Assembly: GCF_038404745.2 (NCBI RefSeq)
Contig: NZ_JAYKTT020000061.1
Location: forward strand, 1 to 64,000
Source: Chlorogloeopsis sp038404745
Lineage (GTDB): Bacteria; Cyanobacteriota; Cyanobacteriia; Cyanobacteriales; Nostocaceae
Direction of reading: 5' to 3'
DNA: 64,000 nucleotides
The notes below the pieces were generated by a model. That model was given only the letters and a program-made list of their open reading frames with translations, ran no database searches and was not told where the DNA came from. This document shows positions 8,529 to 17,305 of this stretch, piece after piece. Numbering within the stretch: position 1 is the first letter of the stretch; every line of letters starts with the position of its first letter. A program made the position numbers and the translations under genes.

Positions 8529-9620
8529 ATGCTAAGAGCCGGGATTGTCGGACTTCCCAACGTTGGAAAATCTACGTTATTCAACGCCTTGGTTGCTAAT
8601 GCTAAAGCAGAGGCTGCTAACTTTCCTTTTTGTACGATTGAACCGAATGTTGGCGTTGTTGCAGTGCCAGACGAGCGGTTAAATATTTTAGGCAAGATTT
8701 CCAATTCGGCACAAATTGTCCCGGCGCGTGTTGAGTTCGTGGATATTGCCGGGTTGGTTAAAGGCGCAAGCAAAGGAGAGGGGCTGGGTAACCAATTTTT
8801 GTCTCATATCCGGGAAGTTGATGCGATCGTGCATGTAGTGCGTTGTTTTGAAAATGATGACATTATTCACGTCGCTGGTTCGGTCGAGCCAGCGCGTGAT
8901 ATTGAAATCATTAATTTGGAGCTTGTTTTAGCAGATTTAGCACAACTAGAGCGGCGAATAGAACGCACCCGCAAGCAAGCTCGTGCTAGCAAAGAAGCAC
9001 AATTTGAATTGACGGTACTGGAAAAATTAGCTGCGGCATTAAACGAAGGGCGATCAGTGCGGCAAGTTAGTCTACCAGAAGAAGAAGCTGCGGTGATTCA
9101 ACCACTAGGATTGTTGACTTCTAAGCCCATAATTTATGCTGCTAATGTTTCTGAAGATGACTTGGCAACTGGTAATGAATATGTAGAACAAGTGCGGCAA
9201 ATTGCAGGATCAGAAAATGCTCAAGTGGTTGTTGTTTCTGCCCAAGTAGAATCAGAATTAATTGAAATACCAGAGGAAGAAAGAGGTGAGTTTCTTGCTT
9301 CTTTGGGTGTAGAAGAAGGCGGTTTAAAATCTTTAATTCGTGCTACTTACACATTATTAGGATTGCGTACTTATTTCACTTCTGGAGAGAAAGAAACTCG
9401 TGCTTGGACAATTACAGCTGGGATGTTAGCGCCACAGGCTGCGGGAGTGATTCACAGTGATTTTGAACGCGGATTTATTCGAGCAGAGACTGTAGCTTAC
9501 GATGATTTAGTTACGGCTGGTTCGATGAATGCTGCGAAGGAAAAAGGATTAGTTCGCAGTGAAGGTAAAGATTACATTGTTAAGGAAGGCGATGTGATGT
9601 TATTCCGATTTAATGTGTAG
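8529..9620 (+). CDS. ychF: Redox-regulated ATPase YchF (Obg family)
   Basis: 363 residues, full length for YchF. The P-loop GLPNVGKST is at residues 8-16, followed by switch II DIAGLVKGASKGEGLGN and a variant specificity motif in the NVSEDD region, the hallmark that makes YchF prefer ATP over GTP. The C-terminal TGS-like domain ends IRAETVAYDDLV and KEGDVMLFRFNV, as in the family. It is a ribosome-associated P-loop protein involved in stress and translation control. A clear hairpin terminator follows at 9666-9692, so it is probably transcribed alone. Confidence 0.96.
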   Translation: MLRAGIVGLPNVGKSTLFNALVANAKAEAANFPFCTIEPNVGVVAVPDERLNILGKISNSAQIVPARVEFVDIAGLVKGASKGEGLGNQFLSHIREVDAIVHVVRCFENDDIIHVAGSVEPARDIEIINLELVLADLAQLERRIERTRKQARASKEAQFELTVLEKLAAALNEGRSVRQVSLPEEEAAVIQPLGLLTSKPIIYAANVSEDDLATGNEYVEQVRQIAGSENAQVVVVSAQVESELIEIPEEERGEFLASLGVEEGGLKSLIRATYTLLGLRTYFTSGEKETRAWTITAGMLAPQAAGVIHSDFERGFIRAETVAYDDLVTAGSMNAAKEKGLVRSEGKDYIVKEGDVMLFRFNV

Positions 9621-9665
9621 AGCAACCGCAATTACACTAAATTTTTCAGCAATATATTTTTCTCG

Positions 9666-9692
9666 ACACTCCTGAAAAAGGGGTGTTTTTTT
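9666..9692 (+). terminator. Rho-independent terminator of ychF
   Basis: Stem ACACTCC / GGGGTGT (one G:T wobble) with a seven-base loop, followed by seven T residues, 45 bp after the ychF stop. Confidence 0.85.
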
Positions 9693-9752
9693 GTAAGAAT
9701 ATCCGCTTGTAATTCGAGCAATACAAGGATACTTAAAAATGATGGGAAAATG

Positions 9753-9934
9753 ATGGGATGGCTGTTTAGGGACTTGTTAAAAAATTTGAGCGTTCAGCAA
9801 AAAAGGTTTCACGGGATTTTATAAAAAGTAGTAGTGAAGAGATAGGTTTATTATTTGATACAAAACTTTATCCATTAGCTGACAAGCTCGATTATATAGC
9901 TCAACAACGTATTGATTACCAATTGGAAAACTAA
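9753..9934 (+). pseudogene. Small conserved-looking gene broken by a one-base shift in an A run
   Basis: An ATG at 9753 opens the frame MGWLFRDLLKN. One base is missing in the A run at 9779-9784, and the neighbouring frame then continues as KKFERSAKKVSRDF, IKSSSEEIGLLF, DTKLYPLADKLDYIAQQRID and YQLEN to a TAA at 9932. Joined, this gives a charged protein of about 60 residues with coding-like composition. Alternatives are a sequencing error in the homopolymer or slippage during expression. No family is recognised. Confidence 0.45.
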
Positions 9935-9994
9935 CGATCGCTCAAATACCTCTAAAGCTGATGATTGTAATTTAGAGCGAAAGGAAATCAACAC

Positions 9995-10390
9995 ATGGAT
10001 ACCATCACGTTCTATCGAGAAATTGTCAAGCAGGTAATTAGTGATTATGCCAAACTGCGCCCATCCCACGGCAACATACGCTTAGATGTCATCTTTGACG
10101 AAATGCGCGATCGCTCTGCTCTGGTGCAAGTTGGTTGGGATAGAAAGCGGCATATGCATGGCAACCTGATTTATATGGTTATAGAGAACGGGAAAGTAAT
10201 AATTGAGTACGATGGCATGGAATATGGAATTACTCAGGACTTAGTTAAAAAAGGTATCCCTGAGAGTGACATTGTGCTAGCTTTTCTTTCGGATTCTCAG
10301 CCTGTTTCCATAGCTAAAAAATGGGAAGATATCGAAATATTAGTGTCCCTAGTCCAACTTGTTTTCTTCTGCCCTCTGCCCGGTTGGTGA
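9995..10390 (+). CDS. XisI-like protein (fdxN element excision controlling factor family)
   Basis: 131 residues. The first 108 match the XisI family: MDTITFYREIVKQVISDYAK, then HGNIRLDVIFDEMRDR, YDGMEYGITQDLVKKGIPES and DIVLAFL. In Anabaena XisI works with XisH and XisF in excision of the fdxN element, but most homologues occur as XisH-XisI pairs unrelated to that element. No XisH lies beside it. The tail after IAKKWEDIE comes from low-complexity DNA (TTCTTCTGCCCTCTGCCCGG near 10365), so the native C-terminus has probably been replaced by repeat-derived residues. An AAGGAAAT stretch 12 bp upstream is the likely ribosome site. Confidence 0.8.
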   Translation: MDTITFYREIVKQVISDYAKLRPSHGNIRLDVIFDEMRDRSALVQVGWDRKRHMHGNLIYMVIENGKVIIEYDGMEYGITQDLVKKGIPESDIVLAFLSDSQPVSIAKKWEDIEILVSLVQLVFFCPLPGW

Positions 10391-10598
10391 GCGTAGTCGA
10401 AGTGCTGCCCTCTTAATACTATTCCTCCCGACTCTAGTTTTCCCTCCCGAAAGGCTAGTTTCAAAATACTCTCATAGGTAGTAGAGCGGATATTTTTTGT
10501 TTGCGACCATATTTTCTAATTTAGATAAATAAATTTAGTTAAGTTGTTTATTTCCTAGCTTAGGTGAAATGCTACCTATGCTTAGGTTGCATTTTAAG

Positions 10599-12593
10599 AT
10601 GAAAGACCAAGAGAAGACAAAAGACCAACTGATTGCTGAGTTAGTAGCATTACGCCAAGAGGTTGGTGTTCTTAAAGCTTTACAAATCCAAAATCAGCAG
10701 ACTGAAAAAGCACTGCGAGAAAGTAATGATCGCTTTCGCTTATTAGTTGAGAACGTTCAGGACTATGCCATTTTTACACTAGACTCCAACGGCTACATAG
10801 ATAGTTGGAATATTGGAGCCGAAAATATTTTAGGTTATCAGGAAGCGGAAATTATTGGTGGATGCGCTTCGTGTATTTTTACTCCTGAAGATAGAGAGCA
10901 AGGTGAAGACAACCAGGAACTACAAAAGGCTGTAGAAGAAGGTAAGGCAGTTGATGAACGCTGGCATCTACGTAAAGATGGTACACGTTTCTGGGCTTGT
11001 GGGATTTTAACTGCTTTAAGAGATGAGACTGGTTCTCTACGCGGCTTTGCAAAAATTATGCGCGATATGACTGATCGCAAGCGAGCCGAACAGCAGATTC
11101 AACAACAAGCCGCTCTACTCGATGTCACCACAGATGCTATTTTGGTTCAAGATTTAAGCGATCGCATTTTGTTTTGGAATAAAGGAGCCGAGTGCCTGTA
11201 CGGCTTGCCAGCAGAGTCAGTGCTAAGTTTGAATGTCAACGAACTCCTATATGGGGCGACTCCACCACCACTCAGAAATATACACCAGTCCATAGTCGAG
11301 AAAGGCTCGTGGCAAGGAGAGTTACATCAAGTTTGCCACAATGGTCAAAAAATTATTGTATCCAGTCGCTGGACGTTAATATCCAATTTTGAAGGGCATT
11401 CTCAATCAATTCTAGTTGTTAATACCGACATAACTGAGAAAAAACAACTGGAAACACAGTTTCTGCAAGCCCAACGCTTAGAGAGCTTAGGAACGCTTGC
11501 CAGTGGCATGGCTCACGACCTGAATAACGTTCTTGCCCCGATTCTGATGGCAGTACAATTACTGATCATGAAACTTTCTGATGAGCAGAGCCAGCGCTTA
11601 CTTCAGAGAGTGGAAAACAATGCCAAACGAGGAGCGGCTTTAGTTCGGCAAGTACTCTCTTTTGCTAGGGGTTTAGAAGGCGAGCATACAATCTTAGAAG
11701 TTAAGTCTCTGATTTTAGAAATTGAGCAGTTGGTTAAGCAGACATTCCCCAAAAACATTACAGTTTATACAAGTCTTGCCGAGGATATCTGCCCAGTTTC
11801 TGGCAATACGACTCAACTATATCAAGTGTTGATGAACCTAGTAGTCAATGCGCGTGATGCAATGCCCAACGGCGGCGTACTTAGCATTTGTGCCGAAAAT
11901 TTGTTGCTGGATGAGGAATCTGCCCGGAGGCATATTGAGGCTTGTGTAGGTTCCTACGTCATGCTTTGTGTTTCAGACACAGGAACTGGTATGCCACCAG
12001 AAGTCCTAGAGAGAATTTTTGAGCCTTTTTTTACGACTAAAGAAGTTGGGCAAGGTACAGGACTTGGTTTGTCTACGGTGATGGGTATCATTAAAAGTCA
12101 TGGTGGTTTTGTGGACGTTGAGAGTTCGGTAGGGCAGGGAACACAATTTAAGGTATACCTAAAAGCAGTAGAGGAAACCCAAACGCAACCCACACAAGAC
12201 GTCAAACTGCCTAGTGGGCAAGGAGAATGGATTTTAGTTGTTGATGACGAAACGGCAATACTTGAAGTAACTCAAACAGCACTGGAATTATACAATTACA
12301 AAGTCCTGACAAGTTGTGATGGCAATAGAGCGATCGCACTGTATGCCGAACATCGAGATAAAATTAGTGTGGTATTAGTTGATATGACGATGCCGTGTAT
12401 GGATGGTTCAACGATTATCCGCACGTTGCAAGCCATGAACTCACAAGTCAAAATTATTGCTATAAGTGGACTCTCATCAAATCGACACTTAGCTCAGACA
12501 ATTAGTACTAACGTCAAAGCATTCTTGTCAAAGCCCTTCACGACAGATAAATTATTGAATACCATACATTCGGTTTTAGGCATGAATCAGTAA
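10599..12593 (+). CDS. Cytoplasmic PAS-PAS hybrid histidine kinase
   Basis: 664 residues from the ATG at 10599; an ATG at 10569 would add ten residues. It begins with a charged helix (KDQLIAELVALRQEV), then PAS1 at about 50-165 and PAS2 at about 175-290. The HisKA helix has its phospho-histidine in ASGMAHDLNNVLAP, an NtrB-like variant. The HATPase domain has NARDAMPNGG, DTGTGMPP, FEPFFTTK and GTGLGLSTV. A C-terminal receiver (ILVVDDETAI, VVLVDMTMPCMDG) ends with the conserved LSKPF lysine. No membrane segment. Signal is unknown, and no partner regulator is adjacent. Confidence 0.92.
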   Translation: MKDQEKTKDQLIAELVALRQEVGVLKALQIQNQQTEKALRESNDRFRLLVENVQDYAIFTLDSNGYIDSWNIGAENILGYQEAEIIGGCASCIFTPEDREQGEDNQELQKAVEEGKAVDERWHLRKDGTRFWACGILTALRDETGSLRGFAKIMRDMTDRKRAEQQIQQQAALLDVTTDAILVQDLSDRILFWNKGAECLYGLPAESVLSLNVNELLYGATPPPLRNIHQSIVEKGSWQGELHQVCHNGQKIIVSSRWTLISNFEGHSQSILVVNTDITEKKQLETQFLQAQRLESLGTLASGMAHDLNNVLAPILMAVQLLIMKLSDEQSQRLLQRVENNAKRGAALVRQVLSFARGLEGEHTILEVKSLILEIEQLVKQTFPKNITVYTSLAEDICPVSGNTTQLYQVLMNLVVNARDAMPNGGVLSICAENLLLDEESARRHIEACVGSYVMLCVSDTGTGMPPEVLERIFEPFFTTKEVGQGTGLGLSTVMGIIKSHGGFVDVESSVGQGTQFKVYLKAVEETQTQPTQDVKLPSGQGEWILVVDDETAILEVTQTALELYNYKVLTSCDGNRAIALYAEHRDKISVVLVDMTMPCMDGSTIIRTLQAMNSQVKIIAISGLSSNRHLAQTISTNVKAFLSKPFTTDKLLNTIHSVLGMNQ

Positions 12594-13021
12594 TGGACAC
12601 TAGATAACGAAAAAAATTAAGCGATCGCTATGTATAATTGCTCCACTCTCAAAAGTGTAAAATTAATATAGAGCTAAAAATATTGAATATGTCATTCCCT
12701 ACTGCTGCCTGTTGCGCCGTAATTCTCAACCAACAACAGGAGCAAAATTTCCACCATCAACAACAGTGTGCTAATACAGCAGTCAACCACGGGCGAAGCG
12801 CGTCTTCTCAAAAATGCACCATTGTTGAAAATGGTCGAGTTGTGATTAAACCAATATAAACACCACAGTAGAAGGCAGGGGGCAGAAGGAAATTGAGACA
12901 CGGGGACACGGGGAATTGTGAATCAGGTTCTCTTCCCAAGTCTTGTTGTCTCCTAGTCTTCCTTTCCTCATTTCTCTTTGCGTCTTCTTCCCAGTCCCTA
13001 ATTACCTGTCCCCAGTTCCTT
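12594..13021. other. Gene-poor spacer with low-complexity repeats
   Basis: 428 bp. A 56-codon frame from an ATG at 12689 (MSFPTAACCAVILNQQQEQN start) is possible but has glutamine-rich, repeat-derived composition. The stretch 12890-13015 is CT-rich filler (GACACGGGGACACGGGG, then CTTCCTTTCCTC). A HIP1 octamer lies at 12621. No terminator or RNA gene is evident. Confidence 0.5.
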
Positions 13022-13558
13022 TTACTGATGGCGAATCACATCAATAGCTGTCTTCAACCAATCAATGTAAGTTTGTTCTCTTCGTAGCACCAACTCTAGT
13101 ACGAGTCGCTGCATAATCTGCTCACGACTTGCTGAGGAGTCATCGAGTGCTGGTAACTCAATCTTTTCACACTCACTCAGCTTTTCGACGCGTGCAACTA
13201 GGTGCTGCTCTAACAGTTGAATGATGGCTTCATTCGGTAATTGGGCTGCAAAAAATAACTGAACTAGTAACGGTTCTCGTGGTGTTGATAAGGGCTGAGG
13301 ATATTGAAGCCAGCGAACTAATTCGGCTTTGCCTACTTCAGTTAGACTATAAACTTTGCGGTTAGGGCGATCGTGCTGAATCTCAATAGTGCAAGTAACC
13401 CAACCTTGCTCTACTAGTTTATCGAGCGTTCTATAAATCTGTGCCTGATCCGCAGTCCACAAATGAGCAATGCATCGATCAAAACAGTTTGTTTTCAAAT
13501 CATAGCCCGTCCTCTCTTCTTGTTGAAGGAGACCAAGAATAGTATGTGCTAGCGACAT
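13022..13558 (-). CDS. PadR-family transcriptional regulator
   Basis: 178 residues. The N-terminal winged helix reads SLAHTILGLLQQEERTGYDL, then DQAQIYRTLDKLVEQGWVT and the wing RPNRKVYSLTEVGKAEL, which are classic PadR signatures. A C-terminal helical dimerisation domain (Vir_C/PadR_C type) follows. PadR proteins are usually repressors of stress or detoxification genes released by small ligands. It is divergent from the pirin gene across 299 bp that contain a perfect TATATG/CATATA palindrome, so it probably controls itself and perhaps pirin. Confidence 0.9.
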   Translation of the reverse strand: MSLAHTILGLLQQEERTGYDLKTNCFDRCIAHLWTADQAQIYRTLDKLVEQGWVTCTIEIQHDRPNRKVYSLTEVGKAELVRWLQYPQPLSTPREPLLVQLFFAAQLPNEAIIQLLEQHLVARVEKLSECEKIELPALDDSSASREQIMQRLVLELVLRREQTYIDWLKTAIDVIRHQ

Positions 13559-13620
13559 AGACGGTTATCCGAAACTAAAGTAGTGGAAGCTGGATCGCTG
13601 CCTATATATTACTATGCTAA

Positions 13621-13638
13621 TATATGAATAATCATATA
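13621..13638. promoter_or_regulatory. Candidate PadR operator
   Basis: Perfect inverted repeat TATATG-AATAAT-CATATA, 63 bp upstream of the padR start and 220 bp upstream of pirin. The PadR family typically binds AT-rich palindromes with ATAT/ATGT half sites. Assignment is inferred from position. Confidence 0.45.
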
Positions 13639-13857
13639 TAAGAAGAATTTACTAGAGTAATATAGACAATAGTGTGCTTCAACACAAAACGTAAGGACTT
13701 GGTTTTGAGTTAAATAAACTACCAGTTGCTTGCCACTCGGATTTGATAACCTGAACTATAAATACTTCCATGTCCCACAAGTACTGGTAAAGACTATCCG
13801 TTGTTTTTCGCTTGCTGAACAATCAAGCTGGCAACTAGGGCGCTAAGGAGGAAAATA

Positions 13858-14751
13858 ATGAAGACTCACACACGAATGATTCGGACTATTGCAGGAATTA
13901 TCAGCAGTGTTGAAACGCTGGAAGGAGAGGGTATGGTTGTTCGTCGTCCATTCCCCAAAAGCAGCTTTTCGGAGTTTGATCCGTTTCTCCTCCTTGATGA
14001 ATTAGGCCCTGTTGATATTGAACCAGGTCAAGCGAAGGGAGCACCAGATCATCCCCACAGGGGTTTTGAAACAGTATCTTACATCCTTGAGGGATACATT
14101 GAGCACAAAGATTCACAAGGACATACGGGAAAACTTGGCCCTGGTGACGTGCAGTGGATGACGGCGGGAGCAGGTGTAATTCACTCGGAAATGCCAGAAC
14201 GAGAATTTGCTCGCACAGGCGGGCGGCTTCATGCACTTCAACTGTGGGTAAACTTACCTAGTCGTGACAAGATGATGAAGCCTCGTTATCAGGAAGTTCC
14301 AGCCCAACGAATACCAACTGCTCAAACAAATGATACAGGAGTGAGAGTGAAAGCGATCGCAGGGGAAGCACTAGGAGCTAAAGCTGTAATTGAAACGCAA
14401 ACTCCAATTATTTATTTACATTTCACGCTCCAACCTGGTGCGACTGTATCTCAGCCTGTGCCAAAAGAATACAACGCTTTTGCATACGTGCTTAATGGAG
14501 AAGGTTTGTTAGGTACAGAAAAAGAGCGTGCAGCTCCAGGGCAAATGGTGCTGTTTACCCAAGATGGTGATGAAGTGGCGATCGCCAATCCATTGGATGC
14601 AAAATCACCATTGGATGTGTTGCTAATCGCTGGCGTACCGCTCAACGAACCAGTTGTTCGTTATGGGCCGTTTGTGATGAATACCGAAGCAGAAATTATT
14701 CAAGCTATTGAAGACTATCGTAATGGGAGGATGGGTTCCATTGACTTCTAA
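13858..14751 (+). CDS. Pirin family protein
   Basis: 297 residues, two cupin domains. The metal-binding motif is intact in the first: DHPHRGFETVSYILEG (near 61-76), then GDVQWMTAGAGVIHSEMPE (near 98-116), supplying the histidines and glutamate of the iron site. The second cupin spans about 170-270. Pirins are iron proteins; several have quercetinase or regulatory activity, which cannot be decided here. An AAGGAGGAAAA ribosome site lies just before the ATG. It is divergent from padR and overlaps the next gene by a few bases, forming a two-gene unit. Confidence 0.93.
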   Translation: MKTHTRMIRTIAGIISSVETLEGEGMVVRRPFPKSSFSEFDPFLLLDELGPVDIEPGQAKGAPDHPHRGFETVSYILEGYIEHKDSQGHTGKLGPGDVQWMTAGAGVIHSEMPEREFARTGGRLHALQLWVNLPSRDKMMKPRYQEVPAQRIPTAQTNDTGVRVKAIAGEALGAKAVIETQTPIIYLHFTLQPGATVSQPVPKEYNAFAYVLNGEGLLGTEKERAAPGQMVLFTQDGDEVAIANPLDAKSPLDVLLIAGVPLNEPVVRYGPFVMNTEAEIIQAIEDYRNGRMGSIDF

Positions 14752-15151
14752 TATTCTTCTACAAAGAATCCGTCAACATCAATATCTGCGTGATTTGAGA
14801 AACAAATTGCTGCACCTTCACAAGATGTTGCTTGATGTAGAACGTATTACTTATGAAAAGGTGCGTGGACGCGTATCAAGTGAAGAACTCCTTCAACTTG
14901 TCATCGATCACGAACAATTTGCTTGGCTACATCGCATTTCTCAGTTGATTGTACACATTGATGAAATGCTCGAAGCCGATACACCCGTATCTCAACAAGA
15001 TGTCGAAAATTTAATTGCCAATACCCGCACGCTACTCACACCATCAGAGTTAGGCAATGGGTTTGCAAGAAAATACTACGTTGCTCTTCAGCGCGATCCA
15101 GGCGTTGTACTAGCACATGCAGAAGTAACAGAGGTTCTCGCATCTAAGTAA
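14741..15151 (+). CDS. Conserved hypothetical protein coupled to pirin
   Basis: 136 residues if it starts at the TTG at 14741, which has GGGAGG ten bases upstream and gives the N-terminus TSNILLQRIRQHQYLRD; an ATG at 14723 or a TTG at 14708 are alternatives. It overlaps the pirin stop, so translation is probably coupled. The protein is mostly helical (LRNKLLHLHKMLLDVERITY, ELLQLVIDHEQFAWLH, DEMLEADTPVS, and TRTLLTPSELGNGFARKYY). I recall similar uncharacterised proteins in proteobacteria but know of no function. A terminator at 15178-15208 closes the unit. Confidence 0.8.
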   Translation: MTSNILLQRIRQHQYLRDLRNKLLHLHKMLLDVERITYEKVRGRVSSEELLQLVIDHEQFAWLHRISQLIVHIDEMLEADTPVSQQDVENLIANTRTLLTPSELGNGFARKYYVALQRDPGVVLAHAEVTEVLASK

Positions 15152-15177
15152 ATCAGTTGAAGTTGAAGTTAATTGTA

Positions 15178-15208
15178 TGCACCGCCAATCACCTCGCGGT
15201 GCATTTTT
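15178..15208 (+). terminator. Terminator of the pirin operon
   Basis: Perfect 8-bp stem TGCACCGC / GCGGTGCA with a ten-base loop and five T residues. Confidence 0.88.
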
Positions 15209-15320
15209 CATAAGTAAAGTTTATTAATACTATCTACTCTTATTTGTCAATAGTAGTTGACTTATTGTAACAATATTGATAAATTTATTTACATAAGTTA
15301 ATAAAGCAAAGGAAAAGACT

Positions 15321-15491
15321 ATGTATACCACTACAGATGAAAGAGGCATTTTAAATAACTACGCTAACGAACCCAAGATGTACTGTGCAGCTTACCCCTC
15401 AGTTGAACAGCAGCGCCGCTACACTATTCAGGCTGGAGTTGCGGCTTTCTTTGTCACCGCTTTGGTGGTGGTTGCCTTTGTAGTTAGCTAA
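15321..15491 (+). CDS. psb34: Psb34-like photosystem II assembly protein (Hlip-like, single membrane span)
   Basis: 56 residues from an ATG preceded by AAAGGAAAAG. It begins MYTTTDERGILNNYANEPK, continues through PSVEQQRRYTIQAG, and ends in one hydrophobic span (AAFFVTALVVVAFVVS). The layout and the EQQRRYT motif match the small thylakoid protein Psb34 (once classed as Hlip-like), which associates with PSII assembly intermediates. The Hlip chlorophyll-binding motif ExxNGR is absent, as expected for Psb34. Its own terminator follows at 15549. Identification is from memory of the family. Confidence 0.72.
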   Translation: MYTTTDERGILNNYANEPKMYCAAYPSVEQQRRYTIQAGVAAFFVTALVVVAFVVS

Positions 15492-15548
15492 AAAACTTTG
15501 ACTGTTTTATCACTTGTATCAAAATCGTTATTCCAATTCTCCCATCAG

Positions 15549-15574
15549 CCTCAGCCATCAAGCTGGGGTTTTTT
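15549..15574 (+). terminator. Terminator after psb34
   Basis: Stem CCTCAGC / GCTGGGG (one wobble), six-base loop, six T residues. Confidence 0.85.
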
Positions 15575-15608
15575 GTTGCTGCTCGGTGCCTAGTTGGGTT
15601 TAACTTTT

Positions 15609-15690
15609 CTCGTTACCAGGTTCAACCTGGTAGTGATAATTTCGAGGCTGCGCCTCCAGGCTGTTGGGGCTAGTGTTAAGATGTGGAATA
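15609..15690. repeat. Palindromic repeat copy 1 (degenerate right arm) with extended tail
   Basis: Left arm CTCGTTACCAGG and centre TTCAACCTGGTA match the other four copies, but the right arm reads GTGATAA instead of ACGAG. The following CGAGGCTGCGCCTCCAGGC and CTGTTGGGG continue to match copy 2 at 36086, so the repeat unit is about 80 bp in these two copies. Confidence 0.8.
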
Positions 15691-15709
15691 TGATAATTTT
15701 TTACCCAAG

Positions 15710-15733
15710 AAAAAACCCACTATTAACAGTGGG
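15710..15733 (-). terminator. Terminator of the minus-strand dienelactone hydrolase gene
   Basis: Read on the minus strand, CCCACT / AGTGGG with a six-base loop is followed by TTTTTT, 85 bp past the stop at 15818. Confidence 0.8.
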
Positions 15734-15817
15734 ACGCACTAAGTGAATATATATTCAATCTAGAAGCTAGAAATAAGATTTTTATAATGAGAATATAAAA
15801 GTAGCGATCGCAGTGAT

Positions 15818-16558
15818 TCAGTCTGCAAAAATACGTGCAAAGAAAGTTGTAATTTCAGACCAAGCAGAGGTAGTAGCAGCAGAATCGTAGCGATAACCAT
15901 CATCACGCATAAATGTATGCTCTGCTTCATATGAGCAAATTTTGTGTGGTACACCAGCCTGCTCAAGAGCTTGGATAATAATTTGACGGTCATTTGTCGG
16001 TATGTGAGGATCGAGAGTACCAAAGACAATGAGCATTTCGCCTTTAATTTCACTTACCCGTTGGATTGTATCGGCTACCCCTTTACCGAGTTTGCCACTG
16101 GGAATGCCAGTCGGATAGCAGCAGACAGCAGCCTTAATTTCACTTTGAAAAGCTGCCCGAAAAGCTAGATGCCCACCAATACAAAAGCCGAGAGTGCCGA
16201 TTTTACCTGGAGCTACCGAACTATCTGCTTTAAGAAACTCAATTGCAGCAATGCGATCGGCATCATAATCAGCTACTAGAGTGCGACGAGCATCATCATT
16301 ACCTCGCATTCTACCGAGATCATCTGGTTCAATAATCATACCAATTGGTTCTATGCGATGAAAAATCTCTGGGGCTGCCACTACATAGCCAAATCCAGCT
16401 AAGTAGTTAGCGAGACGAATCATTGGCTCGCCTAATTGATAAATATCGCTGTAGAATAAAATACCTGGATAAATTCCTACTGCTTTTGGGGCAGCTACAT
16501 AAACACGCATTAAACTTTCATCTACTCTCAATTCGACATTGCGTTTAGTGATTTGCAC
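15818..16558 (-). CDS. Dienelactone hydrolase family protein (paralogue 1)
   Basis: 246 residues, alpha/beta hydrolase fold. The nucleophile is the cysteine in LGFCIGG (near 140-146), the acid lies in FGTLDPHIP, and the histidine is in AEHTFMRDDGYR. Cysteine as nucleophile is typical of dienelactone hydrolases, which open lactone rings of chlorocatechol breakdown products, though most genomic homologues have unknown substrates. It follows a divergent acetyltransferase region and ends at a good terminator. A second family member lies at 21751-22548; the two are clearly different in sequence. Confidence 0.9.
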   Translation of the reverse strand: MQITKRNVELRVDESLMRVYVAAPKAVGIYPGILFYSDIYQLGEPMIRLANYLAGFGYVVAAPEIFHRIEPIGMIIEPDDLGRMRGNDDARRTLVADYDADRIAAIEFLKADSSVAPGKIGTLGFCIGGHLAFRAAFQSEIKAAVCCYPTGIPSGKLGKGVADTIQRVSEIKGEMLIVFGTLDPHIPTNDRQIIIQALEQAGVPHKICSYEAEHTFMRDDGYRYDSAATTSAWSEITTFFARIFAD

Positions 16559-16699
16559 TTTTTGTCTCCATGTAATGTTTGTAAAATGAACTTCTACACA
16601 AGTGCATGAGAATTTAGAACAGCTTACTGCTATCTTTAATTATTTTCCTTTATGCCAAAAAATCAAGTCATATTTGTACAATTTTCTAGATTTTTTATT

Positions 16700-17212
16700 T
16701 TAACGAGGCTTAATAGTTAATTGCATAAAAACACATAAAGAGTGAAATTTTTCTGGAATTTCACTTTCAGCAAAAGGAGAAATATCCTGAAAACCGAGAG
16801 AGCGATAAAGTGATTGTGCTTCTTTGACAAAAGGTGCAGCATCCAAACGAATTTTTGTATAACCTATTTGACAAGCTTCTTGAATAATCGCTTCTACTAA
16901 ACACCGAGCTATTCCTTTTCTACGAAATTCTGGTTTAACGTAAACCCTTTTTAGCTCTGCTGTTTTAGTATTAACTTTTCGCAAGCCAGCACATCCTGCT
17001 ATTTTTCTGTCGTATTCTCCTAATAATAGTCTTCCTTCTGGTGGCATAAATTGATATAAATTTACCATATCTTGTTGTAAATATGAATTAACATCAAAAC
17101 TAAAATTCAACTCATTTATTGCCATCGAGTTAGTCCAACTTAAATATTCAAAAAATAATTCTCGTACGTGAAATCTATGTAAATTTGGCTCTATTTTGAG
17201 AATATTCAACAT
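16700..17212 (-). CDS. GNAT-family N-acetyltransferase
   Basis: 170 residues. Acetyl-CoA binding is shown by LKRVYVKPEFRRKGIARCLV, with the R-R-x-G-x-A loop, and the C-terminal ASN-like segment APFVKEAQSLYRSLGFQ typical of the family. Substrate is not predictable. It is divergent from the Dam-type methylase with 93 bp between the starts. Confidence 0.9.
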   Translation of the reverse strand: MLNILKIEPNLHRFHVRELFFEYLSWTNSMAINELNFSFDVNSYLQQDMVNLYQFMPPEGRLLLGEYDRKIAGCAGLRKVNTKTAELKRVYVKPEFRRKGIARCLVEAIIQEACQIGYTKIRLDAAPFVKEAQSLYRSLGFQDISPFAESEIPEKFHSLCVFMQLTIKPR

Positions 17213-17305
17213 TTTTGTTTCCTAGTTTACAATTGGCTTTGTAATATCCTCGACTTCTCTAAGATGTCGGGAATATATGTTTGTTTGCTGCTACCATAAT
17301 CCCTT

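Noticed and set aside
12689..12859. 56-codon frame with glutamine-rich stretch
   Set aside because: Contains filler repeat (GGGCGAAGCGCGTC), no ribosome site and no recognised family.
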